64,000 bases of DNA from Thinopyrum elongatum (lineage: Eukaryota > Streptophyta > Magnoliopsida > Poales > Poaceae). Each line of letters starts with the position of its first letter. Position 1 is the first letter of the stretch. The translations under genes were made by a program, and so were the position numbers. A model generated the notes under the pieces. It did no database searches. It was not told the DNA's origin and saw nothing but the letters and a program-made list of their open reading frames with translations. Positions 20,901 through 31,014 of the stretch are shown piece by piece. Location of the stretch: contig CM022302.1 of NCBI GenBank assembly GCA_011799875.1, forward strand, positions 178,242,942 through 178,306,941, written 5' to 3'.

Positions 20901-21830
20901 AAAACACGTCCCATGCAGAATCATTTCTCTGGCCATATCATGAACGGTAAGTCAAGTAAACAACCACGCATACACTGATTGTCTTTCAGATTACGACATA
21001 ATTCATAAGTTCATGGCTTTCTTAATATGTAGCGATCACTGGATATTGGTATTCATTGTTCCAAACAAGAACACAGTTTACTACATGGATTCTCTCATTG
21101 TCTGATGCATCTTTAGCAATTCATGGATAGGTATTGAATTCTATGATGTTGAAATTAATTTGCATTCATATCTGGTTCAATAATTGATGTTATCAAAATT
21201 CATCTTCATTTGCAGTGTGCTCGCATTGTGGAAAACTAAACCAGGGAACCTGTTCAAGAGGGAACTACCTCTGCAGCACGAGATCGTTTCTCCGGTAACA
21301 CACAGAAATCCGTTATTTTCGGAAAATTTATCCAATAGTCTGCAAATACCTTTTCTTACGCTAGTCAAATGTTCAAGCTTCTAAATAAACCTCTTTCTAT
21401 TTTTGTCCAAAGAAAAAATAATACATCTAACACTGGTTAGGTTGTTCCTAACAGGACAAATACATGACTAATTCTGTACAAAAAATTTCAGTGTCCTCAG
21501 CAACAAGCAGGGACCAACCTTTGTGGATACTATGTTTGCAGACACATGATCTCCATCTACAAATATGCTGATAGTTGTGACGATCCTCGCGAATTAGTAC
21601 CAGTAAGTCTATCTTAGTTAATATCTTCTACTCAACTCATATGGCACATTCTGATCTTAAAAATACTGCAGCTCATCTTAGAACCGAGGACCCCTAAACC
21701 GCTCCCGGCTGGTGAATTGCTGATGGTTCGGAGATTTATCAGCGACTTCTTCCTGAATCACTACATCAATCCCACTGGGGATAATGAAGATTTCAGCATG
21801 CCTTCTCCTGAAACATTGAGTAAGAGTTAG
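17994..21830 (+). pseudogene. CACTA second gene: Transposase_24-type protein with Ulp1-like protease end, broken
   Basis: Multi-exon gene of the same CACTA element. Exon 1 (17,994-20,690) has an acidic Ser-rich start, a Transposase_24-like middle (QWRMQVEHAALKKATDAWR near 18,380, YYFENSRDEELY near 18,770) and a Gln-rich repeat section. Exons then follow at 20,773-20,946, from 21,033, near 21,215-21,294, 21,492-21,602 and from about 21,672. They are bounded by clear signals such as GTAAGT at 20,691 and 20,947. The downstream exons encode a C48 cysteine protease (FIDPALGNGI, then DHWILVFIVPN, YYMDSL and GTNLCGYYVCRH), with the catalytic His, Asp and Cys all still present. Stops lie at 18,333, 18,438, 18,519, 19,719, 19,969 and 21,102. 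A frameshift lies in a run of seven G near 19,788-19,794. Known relatives act with TNP2 in transposition; this copy cannot make a full protein. Confidence 0.88.
19838..20192 (+). repeat. Coding minisatellite in the CACTA second gene
   Basis: Degenerate units of about 42-48 bp whose core reads CTGCTAAGCAGTCTG or close variants. They are translated as repeats of the form PxAKQSVxxxP or PxAHQSV. At least eight units can be followed by eye. The section precedes a Lys/Arg-rich stretch (KKEAAKKAAPARKRGGRAKR near 20,240) that looks like a nuclear localisation or DNA-binding region. Confidence 0.75.
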
Positions 21831-22085
21831 CCGCTAAACATATACGCATGGATCCATTGTTTTCCATCTGATGAGGTCTTCATATTTCGTACACTATGAT
21901 TAATTATGTAATGCATATATGTGTGGAAAAATCATTGGAATTTAGCTACCATATGTTCAATTGCAATTGTTGCGAAATCTGATGAATGTTCTTCCTGTGG
22001 ACACTATTTGTTCAATTGAATATTGTGGCGAATTTGCTTTTTGCATGCCGATTCAAAATGGGATATTTTTGTTTTAACCTGGCAA
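21831..22085. other. CACTA sequence after the second gene
   Basis: AT-rich sequence after the last stop with no gene or clear repeat; presumably 3' untranslated region. Confidence 0.4.
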
Positions 22086-22800
22086 TTGCTCCGCACACGG
22101 TTGAACTAAATGAGTGTGTGCGATCCACATCGGAAAGCATACGTCAATCATAGCGGAACCGTCGGTGATACACAGCAGATCACAAACGATTTGCAGCGCT
22201 ACTTCGTGTGCGTAGGGTCTCCGGAACCGTTTGTGATATCACGGTATCGCACACGAGAGCTCGGAGTAAACTGTGCCCAATGTAAAATACAATCCCAGTC
22301 ATAATTTTTTCAGGAAACGTGTGGGATCCCAAACGAAAAGCACACATCACTCTTGGCGCAACCGTCAGTGATACACAACAAATCACAAATGGTCTGTAGC
22401 ACTTGTATGTGTGTGAAGGGGCTCCTGAACCATTTGTGATAGAACATTATCGCACACGGTAATTGTTGGGAAATGTGTGCGATGGAATATTGCATGGCAG
22501 ACGGGTTCCATAGAAAATTCATGTGCGATAGGGCACATATTGCACACAATTCATATGTTGGCCCATTTGGTTTCACTGCGTCATTAGAAACGTTTAATCA
22601 CCAATACCACACGTGCGAAAGAATTTAGTGTGTGCTGCATCGCACACGATTGCACTTTGCAAGGCCTCTGGATCATGGCTCCATATCCCCGACGGTTTCT
22701 GGGTCGTGTGGGAAGGACCCCCTATCGCCCACACTCACTTGGCGACGGTTCCAAATGCCATCGCGGAAAGGGGTTAAAAACCGTGTGTATAGCACCGACG
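22086..22800. repeat. CACTA subterminal-type repeat region
   Basis: Dense in CGCACACG/CGTGTGCG-like motifs on both strands. A unit of about 204 bp occurs twice: ACCGTCGGTGATACACAGCA near 22,158 and ACCGTCAGTGATACACAACA near 22,362, each followed by AATCACAAA or GATCACAAA and then a GAACC(A/G)TTTGTGAT motif. The end reads GGGGTTAAAAACCGTGTGTA and TAGCAC near 22,795, which could be an eroded terminus, but no clean CACTA/TAGTG end was found. Confidence 0.65.
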
Positions 22801-22839
22801 CGTACCAGTGTCCATTTAAGCCCATGGTCCATACGAGAT

Positions 22840-23380
22840 GACCCAATTCGGCCCGTTAACTATTTGACACCATTGCAACCCATCGTCAAGTCGAGCCCGT
22901 TAACAGCCCGGTATATATTTGGGCTCAGTATCGGCCCCATGTTGTTTCGGCCTGTTAACGGCCCATTCAAGGGATGGGCCAATTTTCAGGATGTACGTCT
23001 TTCGGCCTTTTAGCGACCCATTTAAGTGTTGGGCCAATTTCCAACCCGGTGTGTCTTTCAGCCTGTTAACGGCCCATAAATGAGTTGGGCCATTTGCAGT
23101 CAGACCTGAGTTTTGGCCTCTTAACGGCCCATGCTCTTCATGACAAATACAAGCCCGCTGTCTCTTTCGGCCTACTAAAGGCCCACAATACAATTGGGCC
23201 ATATATAGCCCGACCTTAGTATCGGCCTGTTAACGGCCCGTGAAATCGAGTGGGCCCACTTATTGCCTGCTTCGATGTCGGCCTGTTAACGACCCGGGAG
23301 GTAATAGGGCCGAGCATTAACTGTTGGCTCGTTTCAATTATAGCGGCCCAATAGAGCTTTCGGCCTGGTTACAGCCCATT
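22840..23380. repeat. Array of GGCC-flanked GTTAAC motifs
   Basis: About ten units spaced 40-60 bp, each built on CGGCCTGTTAACGGCCCA or a variant. They lie near 22,850, 22,890, 22,950, 23,010, 23,050, 23,110, 23,170, 23,225, 23,280 and 23,360. Between them GGGCC is frequent. The core is nearly palindromic. It may belong to the CACTA subterminal region or to the neighbouring minus-strand gene unit. Confidence 0.75.
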
Positions 23381-23768
23381 AACTTAATGGGCCTGCTAAA
23401 GTTCGAACATGTCTGTAGGCCCAATTAGATAACGTCGATTCTGGCCCAGCTATAATTTGAGCCCATTACGACGAGCAATTATGGACAGGACAAAAACCGA
23501 TCAATCAAAGGCCTATGAGAATTTTGGCCCATGCGAGCCCATTAAGGGCAGTGGGCCACTTCCTTCATATAGGGCCCACGACTGTTCATGCTAACTAATA
23601 ATTTCACTGCTTTTTTGGCTTCCTAGCGACCAGTTAGTTGGAATGAAAGGTGCGCTAAGCAAATGTACAGCATACAAGGAAAAACATTGCACATCCAGCA
23701 TATATTACAGGAAATTACATCCACTGGGCAATCAAAGATTGGTGCCAGTGCAAATAAATGAATAGAAC
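23381..23768. other. Sequence between the GTTAAC array and the minus-strand gene
   Basis: Continues with scattered GGCCCA motifs to about 23,580, then unique-looking AT-rich sequence. It could be the 3' untranslated region of the minus-strand gene. Nothing else was seen. Confidence 0.4.
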
Positions 23769-26700
23769 TTAGCGATCTACAACCTCACAATCTGCAACCT
23801 CAGCGCGGATGATGCCCATAAGCATGTGACCAAGTTCTTCCTTCTTTGCTACACTGTCTCTGAAAACATTGATCAGTTGTTGTTGCGCAAGAATGTGCAC
23901 CTCTGATTCCTCCACGATTTCCATGATTGCTTCAGCCAGTAATTCGTTCACAAACATACATTTTTTCCGTTGGATTCGAGACAGAGGAAACTCAACAGAT
24001 TCAGATGGCAATTTTGGCAGGCTTGTATTACTGATAGTGGAGAGTGTCTCGACCACTGCATCATAACATAAATTAGGAGGGGAACCGAACAGATTAATCA
24101 AGAGTTATTGCCATATTACCTGGCCTAGATTTATTGGAAAGAAACAATGGGGTTGCCTTGCTGTTTTCAGAGTTTGTCTTCTTATCTTCAGCAGCCTGCA
24201 CCAAATTAACAAACTAGCATTGCTATCATTGGCCAGGTCAAATAATAGGAAAGCAACATTGACACAACGAACGTTTGGGCAACCAGACCACACCAGCCTA
24301 CACCAAATTAATACAATATGGCACAGCTATCATCAGCCAGGTAAGGTAATAGGAAAGCAACATTGACATAATGAATGATTGGGCAACAAGAACAACACTA
24401 CAATTTAGTAGTGTGCATGATATGAGATAGTACACTCATGTAGCTCAGTATGCAAAACTACCAGGCAGTTTTCCTTACAAAAATCAACATTGTCGCCTTT
24501 AATTATACATTTTGCTACAAGTAAATTTAGATCAGATAAAGGTTGGATTCACACCGATTAACAAAATACAGGCTGATGTAAAAATTTAGTGATATACAAT
24601 AGGTACTTACATCAGCAGTGGAGCACAGAGAATTCCCACAAGATACATTCCTCGAACACGATCCCAGTTTAAAAAGTCTTCTATCCTTTAAGCTTATTTT
24701 CTAAAAGAGAGATGGGTAAGAAACATGTAGAAAATATGATCTGAATGCTATAAAATTTCATGATGTGAGGATATGCACACGCTTTTTAGAATGAAGTTGA
24801 CATATTTTTGCTGGACTGGAGCGGACTAGTTCTTTGGCCACTTGAATCTGCTTATTATCAGTAGGAGTTGGGTTTCTCTGTGCTGGAGAAGTATCTATGA
24901 ACACTAGAGTTGATTTACTATCTCCTGGCATTTGGATCTTTTGCAAAGACCTTGTTTGTGATGCTTCAGATTCTAACATAGCCATCTTCCCCTTGCATGC
25001 CTTATATAGAAGAATGGTGCTTCAGTTATAAAACATGCTACGGCAGAGAGGTGGAATAGGTACTGAAGAATAGAAAGGCATGACATATTGACATGTATTC
25101 CCTCCATCCGGAAATAAAAGGATGTGTCTAGGCGTATTTCAGTTCTAGATACAACCATTTTTATCCATTTCTGCGACATGTAATCCGAACAGAGGGAGTA
25201 TGATGTAAGAGCTAGGGATACGACAGGACAACAGAGTAAAAAACACTAGTTGAATGTAAAACTGTATGATAGCGGAATACATACAGAAAAACACTAAGGC
25301 AACATATGCATGTATGATTGGGAAACTAAGATGGCATTGCAACAGACCACGAACAACACTTCAATGTAAAAAATAACATGGTATGGTAGACAGATGAAGT
25401 ACATACTGATGAATAACAATGCATAAGATATTCAAAAGCATGATGTCCAAACTAAGCAGATGGCATTGCGAGAGAGTAGAATGACAGTACTTGAATTTGA
25501 AAACATGTTATCATGAATGGAATAGGTACTGAAAAATAGGAAGGCATGACATATTTACATGCATGATCAGCAGGCTAAGCACATGGCATTGCAACAGAGT
25601 AGATGCACTCCAGGACATTATATGCATGATGTACCCATATCACGGGCCAAGTTAGAGCAAGGACCTTGTGGGGTGAATAGGATTCAACATCTTTCTGCAA
25701 GTCTTCTAAAGAACTGCCTTTACATGTTCCATCATATTGGGTATCATTGACGTCAAGTTTGTTGGCCGTTACATTGCTCTGTGAGGTTCTTGTGGATATA
25801 TCAGTGTGTGAAATTATATCTGACATGCATGGAAGACAACTAGTAGTTAGATTTATGTAATGAGTGCCTGTAGGAGACGACATAGATAGTAGGACTGGGC
25901 TTAACTAGCAGCAACAGGTCTCAAAAACTAAAGGGAGAACACAGATGAAAGCTACAGAATATGTATCGTTTGTACTCGAGATTATTAAAGAACAACATAG
26001 GTAATACTAGAAGTGGTATAATCACCAGCCTATGGGATAACATTGGCTGATGGATGATAACTATGGAACAATGTTACCTAAAGAACAAGTCTCTTATCTG
26101 AACTATGGAACAGCGTTAACTCCTGAACAAGACTCTTAAGAGATCAGCATGAATATACAATGAAATGTGATAATCTATTTTCCATGCTTAGATGAATAAC
26201 AAAGCCATAAATGTTGCACACAAGTAAGATGAGGGTACACCCTATCTGGCCGCCATCCATAGGAGTGAGCATCATGTGCTGACTTGTCGATGGCCCTGCA
26301 ATTGTTGTGGTTGTCCATGTCGGGCATGCACATTCGATGCAGGGAACTGTTGAGTGGGGGCTATAGCTCCCTTCTGGTGTATGCTTCCCTTGTTGGGGCA
26401 GCTGTGGTGAGAAGGAAGACGGTGTGGCTGAAGATCCAGAAAATGCAAAATGTTAAGAATGACACATATCTCTGATATGAAGAAATACCCTAAGAGATCA
26501 ACAGTAAGGTACGAGAGTGGTCACACGTCTGCTGACTAAAAACTAAATTGGGGTCACACGATTTTATTTTATTTTGGTACTGTCCGATCTACACCGGATG
26601 GCTTGATGGCCGTCTTGTGCCTCCCAGCTGACACTGTTCAGAATCTTCCCAGAAGAGCCAGTGACCACCGGCAGAGCAGCCTGCCTCCGCCATCCCTGGC

Positions 26701-27475
26701 CGAGAGAGCTCCGACCAAAACCACGCTCCCCGCCCCACCGCACTGCCGTGGTTGCGCCACCCCCGGCTAATCCAAAAAGACTCGCCGTCATCCAGATCCG
26801 GCGGCGGCAGTACCTTCAACCCACGCAACTCTAAGATAGCCACCTAAGCGTTGCTTCCGCGGCGAACTTGCCCCCCCCCCCCCGCACCTTTACGTTAGAC
26901 ACCAGCCAACCGGCAGCCTAGGAGCTCCGCCGCCTCGAGGGGTGCTGCTTCCCATTGGGAATCAATTGGCCCAGAATAAAAATTCAGACCACTGACGCCT
27001 AAATAAAGTGATTTAAGATGAGTGTACGACCTATCTTGCGGCCTGGTGAAGTAGGCAGCTCCAGCTGCCGAGTCGGTGAGGCCGGCACGGTTGTGGTGGC
27101 TACCGGTGGCAGGAAAGCAGAGATGTCGTGACGGTCGATGGCTACGGGAAGCAGCGTCGGGGTCCTGGACGCGTCTGAAGTTGGAGCTGCTCCGGCGCCG
27201 TGCACAACGGCGGGGGTGAATCGGCTCCGGTACGGTTCACACGGTAGTCGTCGAGGCAGCTGCGGCAGCACGGAGTAAGAGGCACACGGCCCAGTGCACG
27301 ATGGCAAACGGACAGCGTCTCTGGCATTGGGGAGGAGGGCGGTGGTGAATTTGGTGCAGTGGGGGGCGCCATGGAGGAGGGGCTGAGGTTTCGTGGCTGG
27401 GGAGAAGGGAGTTTCCGGGGAGAAGGTGATTTGGCGCTCACGATGTATGAATGGGGAATTGGGAGGGGGAACCAT
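23769..27475 (-). CDS. Probable multi-exon gene of unknown function
   Basis: I do not recognise the family. Three successive exons at the 3' end join cleanly in phase: 24,700-24,611 (acceptor TTTTAG, donor GTAAGT), 24,195-24,120 (acceptor TGCAG, donor GTAAT) and 24,055-23,769 (acceptor ATGCAG, stop TAA). The last exon encodes a Glu-rich, probably helical tail (MFVNELLAEAIMEIVEESE, then ILAQQQLINVFRDSVAKKEE). Further upstream, open stretches with possible splice sites lie at 24,985-24,758, about 25,869-25,660, about 26,430-26,230 (Pro/Ser/Gln-rich) and 26,843-26,590 (ending GMAEAGCSAGGHWLFWED). A Pro-rich frame at 27,475-27,010 could be the first exon. The upstream joins are uncertain. It may be an additional gene of a transposon or a captured host gene; no transposase motif was seen. 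Confidence 0.45.
24190..24390 (-). repeat. Tandem duplication of about 102 bp that copies a splice acceptor
   Basis: GCCTGCACCAAATTAA (24,194) and GCCTACACCAAATTAA (24,296) start two similar units, each followed by CAGG-containing sequence and AGGAAAGCAACATTGACA. On the minus strand both units carry an AG acceptor, TTGGTGCAG and TTGGTGTAG. Confidence 0.6.
25096..25200. mobile_element. Stowaway MITE in an intron
   Basis: About 105 bp between TA dinucleotides, with ends TTCCCTCCATCCGGAAATA and TAATCCGAACAGAGGGAG. This is the usual Triticeae Stowaway form. It lies within a presumed intron of the minus-strand gene. Confidence 0.85.
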
Positions 27476-27596
27476 GTCTTACGGATGCATTTGTCTGAAA
27501 TGTGGGGGGAGTTACAGTTCTACCCCTGCCTTTAGGCTTCTGGGCTTGGGTCTGTGTACTGAGGGTCGGGGATAATAGAGTAACTTTGCTTCTCCC

Positions 27597-27763
27597 AAAT
27601 AGTGGGCGCGAGCGATTTCGGGCGTGTTTTGAAATAGTGGGCACGAGTGATTTCGGGCGAGGAGGGCGTGTTTTGAAATAGTGGGCGGGAGCGATTTCGG
27701 GCGAGGAGGGCGTGTTTTGAAATAGTAGGCGCGAGCGATTTCGGCCGAGGAGAGGGTGTTTTG
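27597..27763. repeat. 44-bp tandem array upstream of the minus-strand gene
   Basis: Four units: one of 35 bp (27,597-27,631) and three of 44 bp (27,632-27,675, 27,676-27,719, 27,720-27,763). Each starts AAATAGTGGGC, has GCGATTTCGGGC in the middle and ends GTGTTTTG. It sits about 120 bp upstream of the possible first exon at 27,475, so it may lie in that gene's promoter. Confidence 0.9.
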
Positions 27764-28390
27764 CCGCCCATGGTCTATGAATTATTCGGCACCTGTCATT
27801 TTAGCCGAGGAGAAGGTATGCTTGGATGAAGTTACAAACCTACCCTCGATGTACAACAGGCCAATTGATGCGTGTCTCACATAGGCCGGTAATTTCACGT
27901 CTCCCATTTATTTGCTTGGGCGAATTCCACTGAGCAGAGGGTGGTTAGCAGTTCGTTCAAATTTTGAGAGAACGAGCATCCACGTCTACCTTACCAAGTC
28001 GATTCGAATCAAATTTTGAAATATTAGCTTGCCACTTCTTTTTTATATGGTGAGATGATGCTCGGGACTAATGTGTTTTTACACGCACGTTGCTAACGAT
28101 TTACTATATGACAAATAGTTGACCCACTCAAAAACGGGAATCAAACCCAAAATGAAATATCTTGATTCGATGAAATAGCTCGTTCAGGAGGTCAAAATAT
28201 TGAAATAAATCCAAAATTGAACACCTCAATTGAGTAGCATGTTGTATTATAGTACTCCATGAACATGTTGAAAGTCAAATTAATGAACTTGTTTGATACG
28301 CATATCTCCGTTCATGTGTGGATTGCAGACAACATGTTCTCCAATTCAGATATTTGAATGCAAATTTATATCGAAACATGGTTTATATTA
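27764..28390. other. AT-rich stretch without gene
   Basis: No ORF, MITE end or tandem repeat was recognised. Confidence 0.4.
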
Positions 28391-28639
28391 GTCTTTGATG
28401 CATAAACACGACCTCCCCCTCTCCCGGACTCCTGTTCTCTCTCTCGCTGACAATCTTCAATTCTATCGCATGCATCCAAACACAAACCTTGTCGGTCCCT
28501 CTCCCTCTCTCTTTCTGTGTGTGTGTGGGGGGGTCTTTCTAGTTCGCATGCACACTCCATGTATAGGTCCCTCTGGCACACTATGTATGATTCTCTAGTC
28601 CAAGCTAAATATCTTGGGTGCACTCATCGTACGCGCACA

Positions 28640-29650
28640 AATTTCCTAGCTCGTTGCCCGTAACTCTGTCACGCACCACTCTGCCGTCTTGGAGCTCTTC
28701 CCTCTCTCTCTCAAACTCTCCATCTCCCCGGGTCACAAATACACATGCATATGTCACTCGCACTCGATAGACCCATCTAAAACTCTCTCTCTCTCCCTCG
28801 TTCTCCCTCCATCTCACACGCACACACACACACACACAATCTCACGCCTAGCTAAGTATGATTGTCTCTCACTCAATTGTAGGCACACGCAGTCCCCCCC
28901 CATGTATATGACTAATTCTTAGTCTCCATCACAAACATGTGCATTGTCTCTTTCCCTCACTTGGTCTATCTCGATTTCTCTCGGGGCATCTTTCTATCTC
29001 ACACACACCTCGTCCCTCGATCTCCCACCCATATAGTCCCCTCACGATCTTGAGGGGATCTCTCTATCACAAACACACCCTCTCTCCCTCCCCATGCATC
29101 CATCTTCTCCATTCGTCCCTCTCGACCTTTGTCCCTTGTTGGCCAGACCTCTATTGGACATGTGCTATAGGGGTGTCTCTCTCCGTTGCAAACAACCACG
29201 CACTAGCTATCTTCGTGTATCTCCTCACCTCGCTTTTCTATCTCGGAGATGCATGCGTGATATGTTTGCATAAGAAATGAACACACACTCTCTCTCTATT
29301 TTATCGTTTGTTGTCCCTTTCTCTTTCACACACACACTCTTTTTGCACACTCACTCATTCTCCTTCACACGCACTTGATCTCTCTTGACTTAGGCACTCT
29401 CTTTGGTCCATAGCATATAGATTTATTGAAAAGTCAAACATCACAAAGTTTGACCATGTACGTGGAGAAAAACATTTACATCTAGAACGACAAACATATA
29501 TCATTAGATTCATCATGAGATGTAGTTTAGTATGATGTATCTTTGGTATTGTAGATATAAATAATATTTGCATAAACCTGGTCAAAGTTTCCAAAGTTTG
29601 ACTTCTAAAAAATTTATATGCACTGCATTATCGAATGGATGGAGTATCTC
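28640..29650. repeat. CT-rich block, tandem copy 1
   Basis: Low-complexity CTCTCT/ACACAC sequence organised into a longer unit. Landmarks in order are a CACCACTC(T/A)GCCGT start, CTCTCTCTCAAACT, CATAGACCCATCTAA-like sequence, CTCGATCTCCCACCCAT, a GATCTCTCT-ATCA stretch, GTTGCAAACAACCAC and a Stowaway-like segment near the end. The same order recurs about 1 kb downstream. Called ORFs are low-complexity shadows. Confidence 0.7.
29390..29650. mobile_element. Stowaway-like MITE in CT block copy 1
   Basis: About 255 bp with AAGTCAAACATCACAAAGTTTGACC near the left and GGTCAAAGTTTCC-AAAGTTTGACTT near the right, ending in GGATGGAGTA. The partner at 30,345-30,595 occupies the same place in the second block, so it was present before the block duplicated. 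Confidence 0.65.
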
Positions 29651-29659
29651 TTTCCCCCT

Positions 29660-30600
29660 CTCAGCTATCTGACACACCACTCAGCCGTATCAGGGCTCCT
29701 CTATCTCTCTCAAACTTTATATCTCCCTGGTTCACACATACACATATCTCCCTCGTGCTACATAGACCCATCTAACACTCTCCGCCCTTGTTCTCCCTCT
29801 ATGTGACACGCACCCCGCTAAGTACCATAATCCCTCAATCCATCATAGGCACAGGCACTCCCCCCCCCCCTAAGTATGACTATCTCTCACTAGCCATCAG
29901 GAACACACGTATTGTCTCCTTCCATCCATACGTCTATCTCGATATCTATCGGGGTATCTTCTATCGCGCACACACCTTGTCACTCGATCTCCCACCCATG
30001 TAGTCCCATCACGATCTCCAGGGGATCTCTCTGTCATAAACATACACTCTCTCCTCCCCATGTCTGCATTTTCTCCATACATCTCTCTCGACCTCTCTCC
30101 CTTGTTTGTCAGAACTCTCTTGGCCACGTGCTAGGGGTCTTTCTCTCTCGGTTGCAAACAACCACACACTATCTCCTCACCTTGCTTCCGCTGTCGAAGA
30201 TGCATGTGTGATATGTTTGCATAAGAAACACATGCTTTTTCTCTACTTTATTGTGTGTTGTCCATGTCTCTTTCACACACACACACACTTTTTTCACTCA
30301 CTCTTTCTATTTCACACACACTCTCTCTCTCTAGTTAGGTACTCTCTCACGTCCATAAACATATGGATGTTTTGAAGAGTCAAACCTCAGAAAAGTTTGA
30401 CCAGGTATATGTGGAGAAAAACATTTACATATGGAACGATCATTACATTCATCACAACATGTACTTACTTCATACTGTAATTTATCTTTGGTATTGTAGA
30501 TATAAGTAATTTCTTTATAAACTTGGTCAAAGTTTCAAAAGTTTGACTTTAAAAAAAATATAGGCACTACCTTATCGAACGGAGGGAGTAGATCTTTCTC
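29660..30600. repeat. CT-rich block, tandem copy 2
   Basis: Second copy with the same landmarks (for example CTCGATCTCCCACCCAT at about 29,985 against about 29,013 in copy 1). It has diverged by many substitutions and indels. Confidence 0.7.
30345..30595. mobile_element. Stowaway-like MITE in CT block copy 2
   Basis: Counterpart of 29,390-29,650, with inverted AGTCAAACCTCAG and AAAGTTTGACTTT stretches and a GGAGGGAGTA right end. Confidence 0.7.
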
Positions 30601-31014
30601 TCTCTCTACTATCTCTCACGGGCCTCCCCTCTCACTCGATCTCTCTATACTGAGGGATTATACGGTCACTGTGTCCGCGTATAGCTTCGTATATTGTTTA
30701 GTTGAGCGGTCAACTAGTCCACATGCTGCCTTGTCAGCTCGTGTTCTCTATCTTCGTGTGCTGACCCATGTGGCAGTGGGTGAAAATAAGTAAACTAGAG
30801 GCCCATCTGACACGCGGTGAAGTAAACAAAGTTGAAACCACTCACGGTAGCACTCCGCACGCTAGTAAATTGAGGGCACACTTCTTCTGCATGAAGGACG
30901 CACTCGCGCACACTTCACCACTGCGCGGCGACATGCACACAAGGACGCACTCGCGCACACCCAGCACACAATGCACACCAGCACACGTGTACACCGGCAT
31001 CGCTGTCGGCTAAG
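30601..31014. other. Region upstream of the F-box gene
   Basis: Holds a CGCGCACAC-type microsatellite (30,900-31,000). No TATA box was convincing. An upstream ORF of 81 codons (30,768-31,013) stops two bases before the F-box ATG and is probably chance. Confidence 0.4.

Noticed and set aside
24396..24413. CACTAC-AATTTA-GTAGTG palindrome, like joined CACTA ends
   Set aside because: It lies inside a presumed intron without target duplication or subterminal repeats beside it; an 18-bp palindrome in AT-rich DNA may be chance.
28366..30375. Many small ORFs in the CT-rich block
   Set aside because: Low-complexity translations such as long Ser/Leu/His or Arg/Glu runs; no coding signal.
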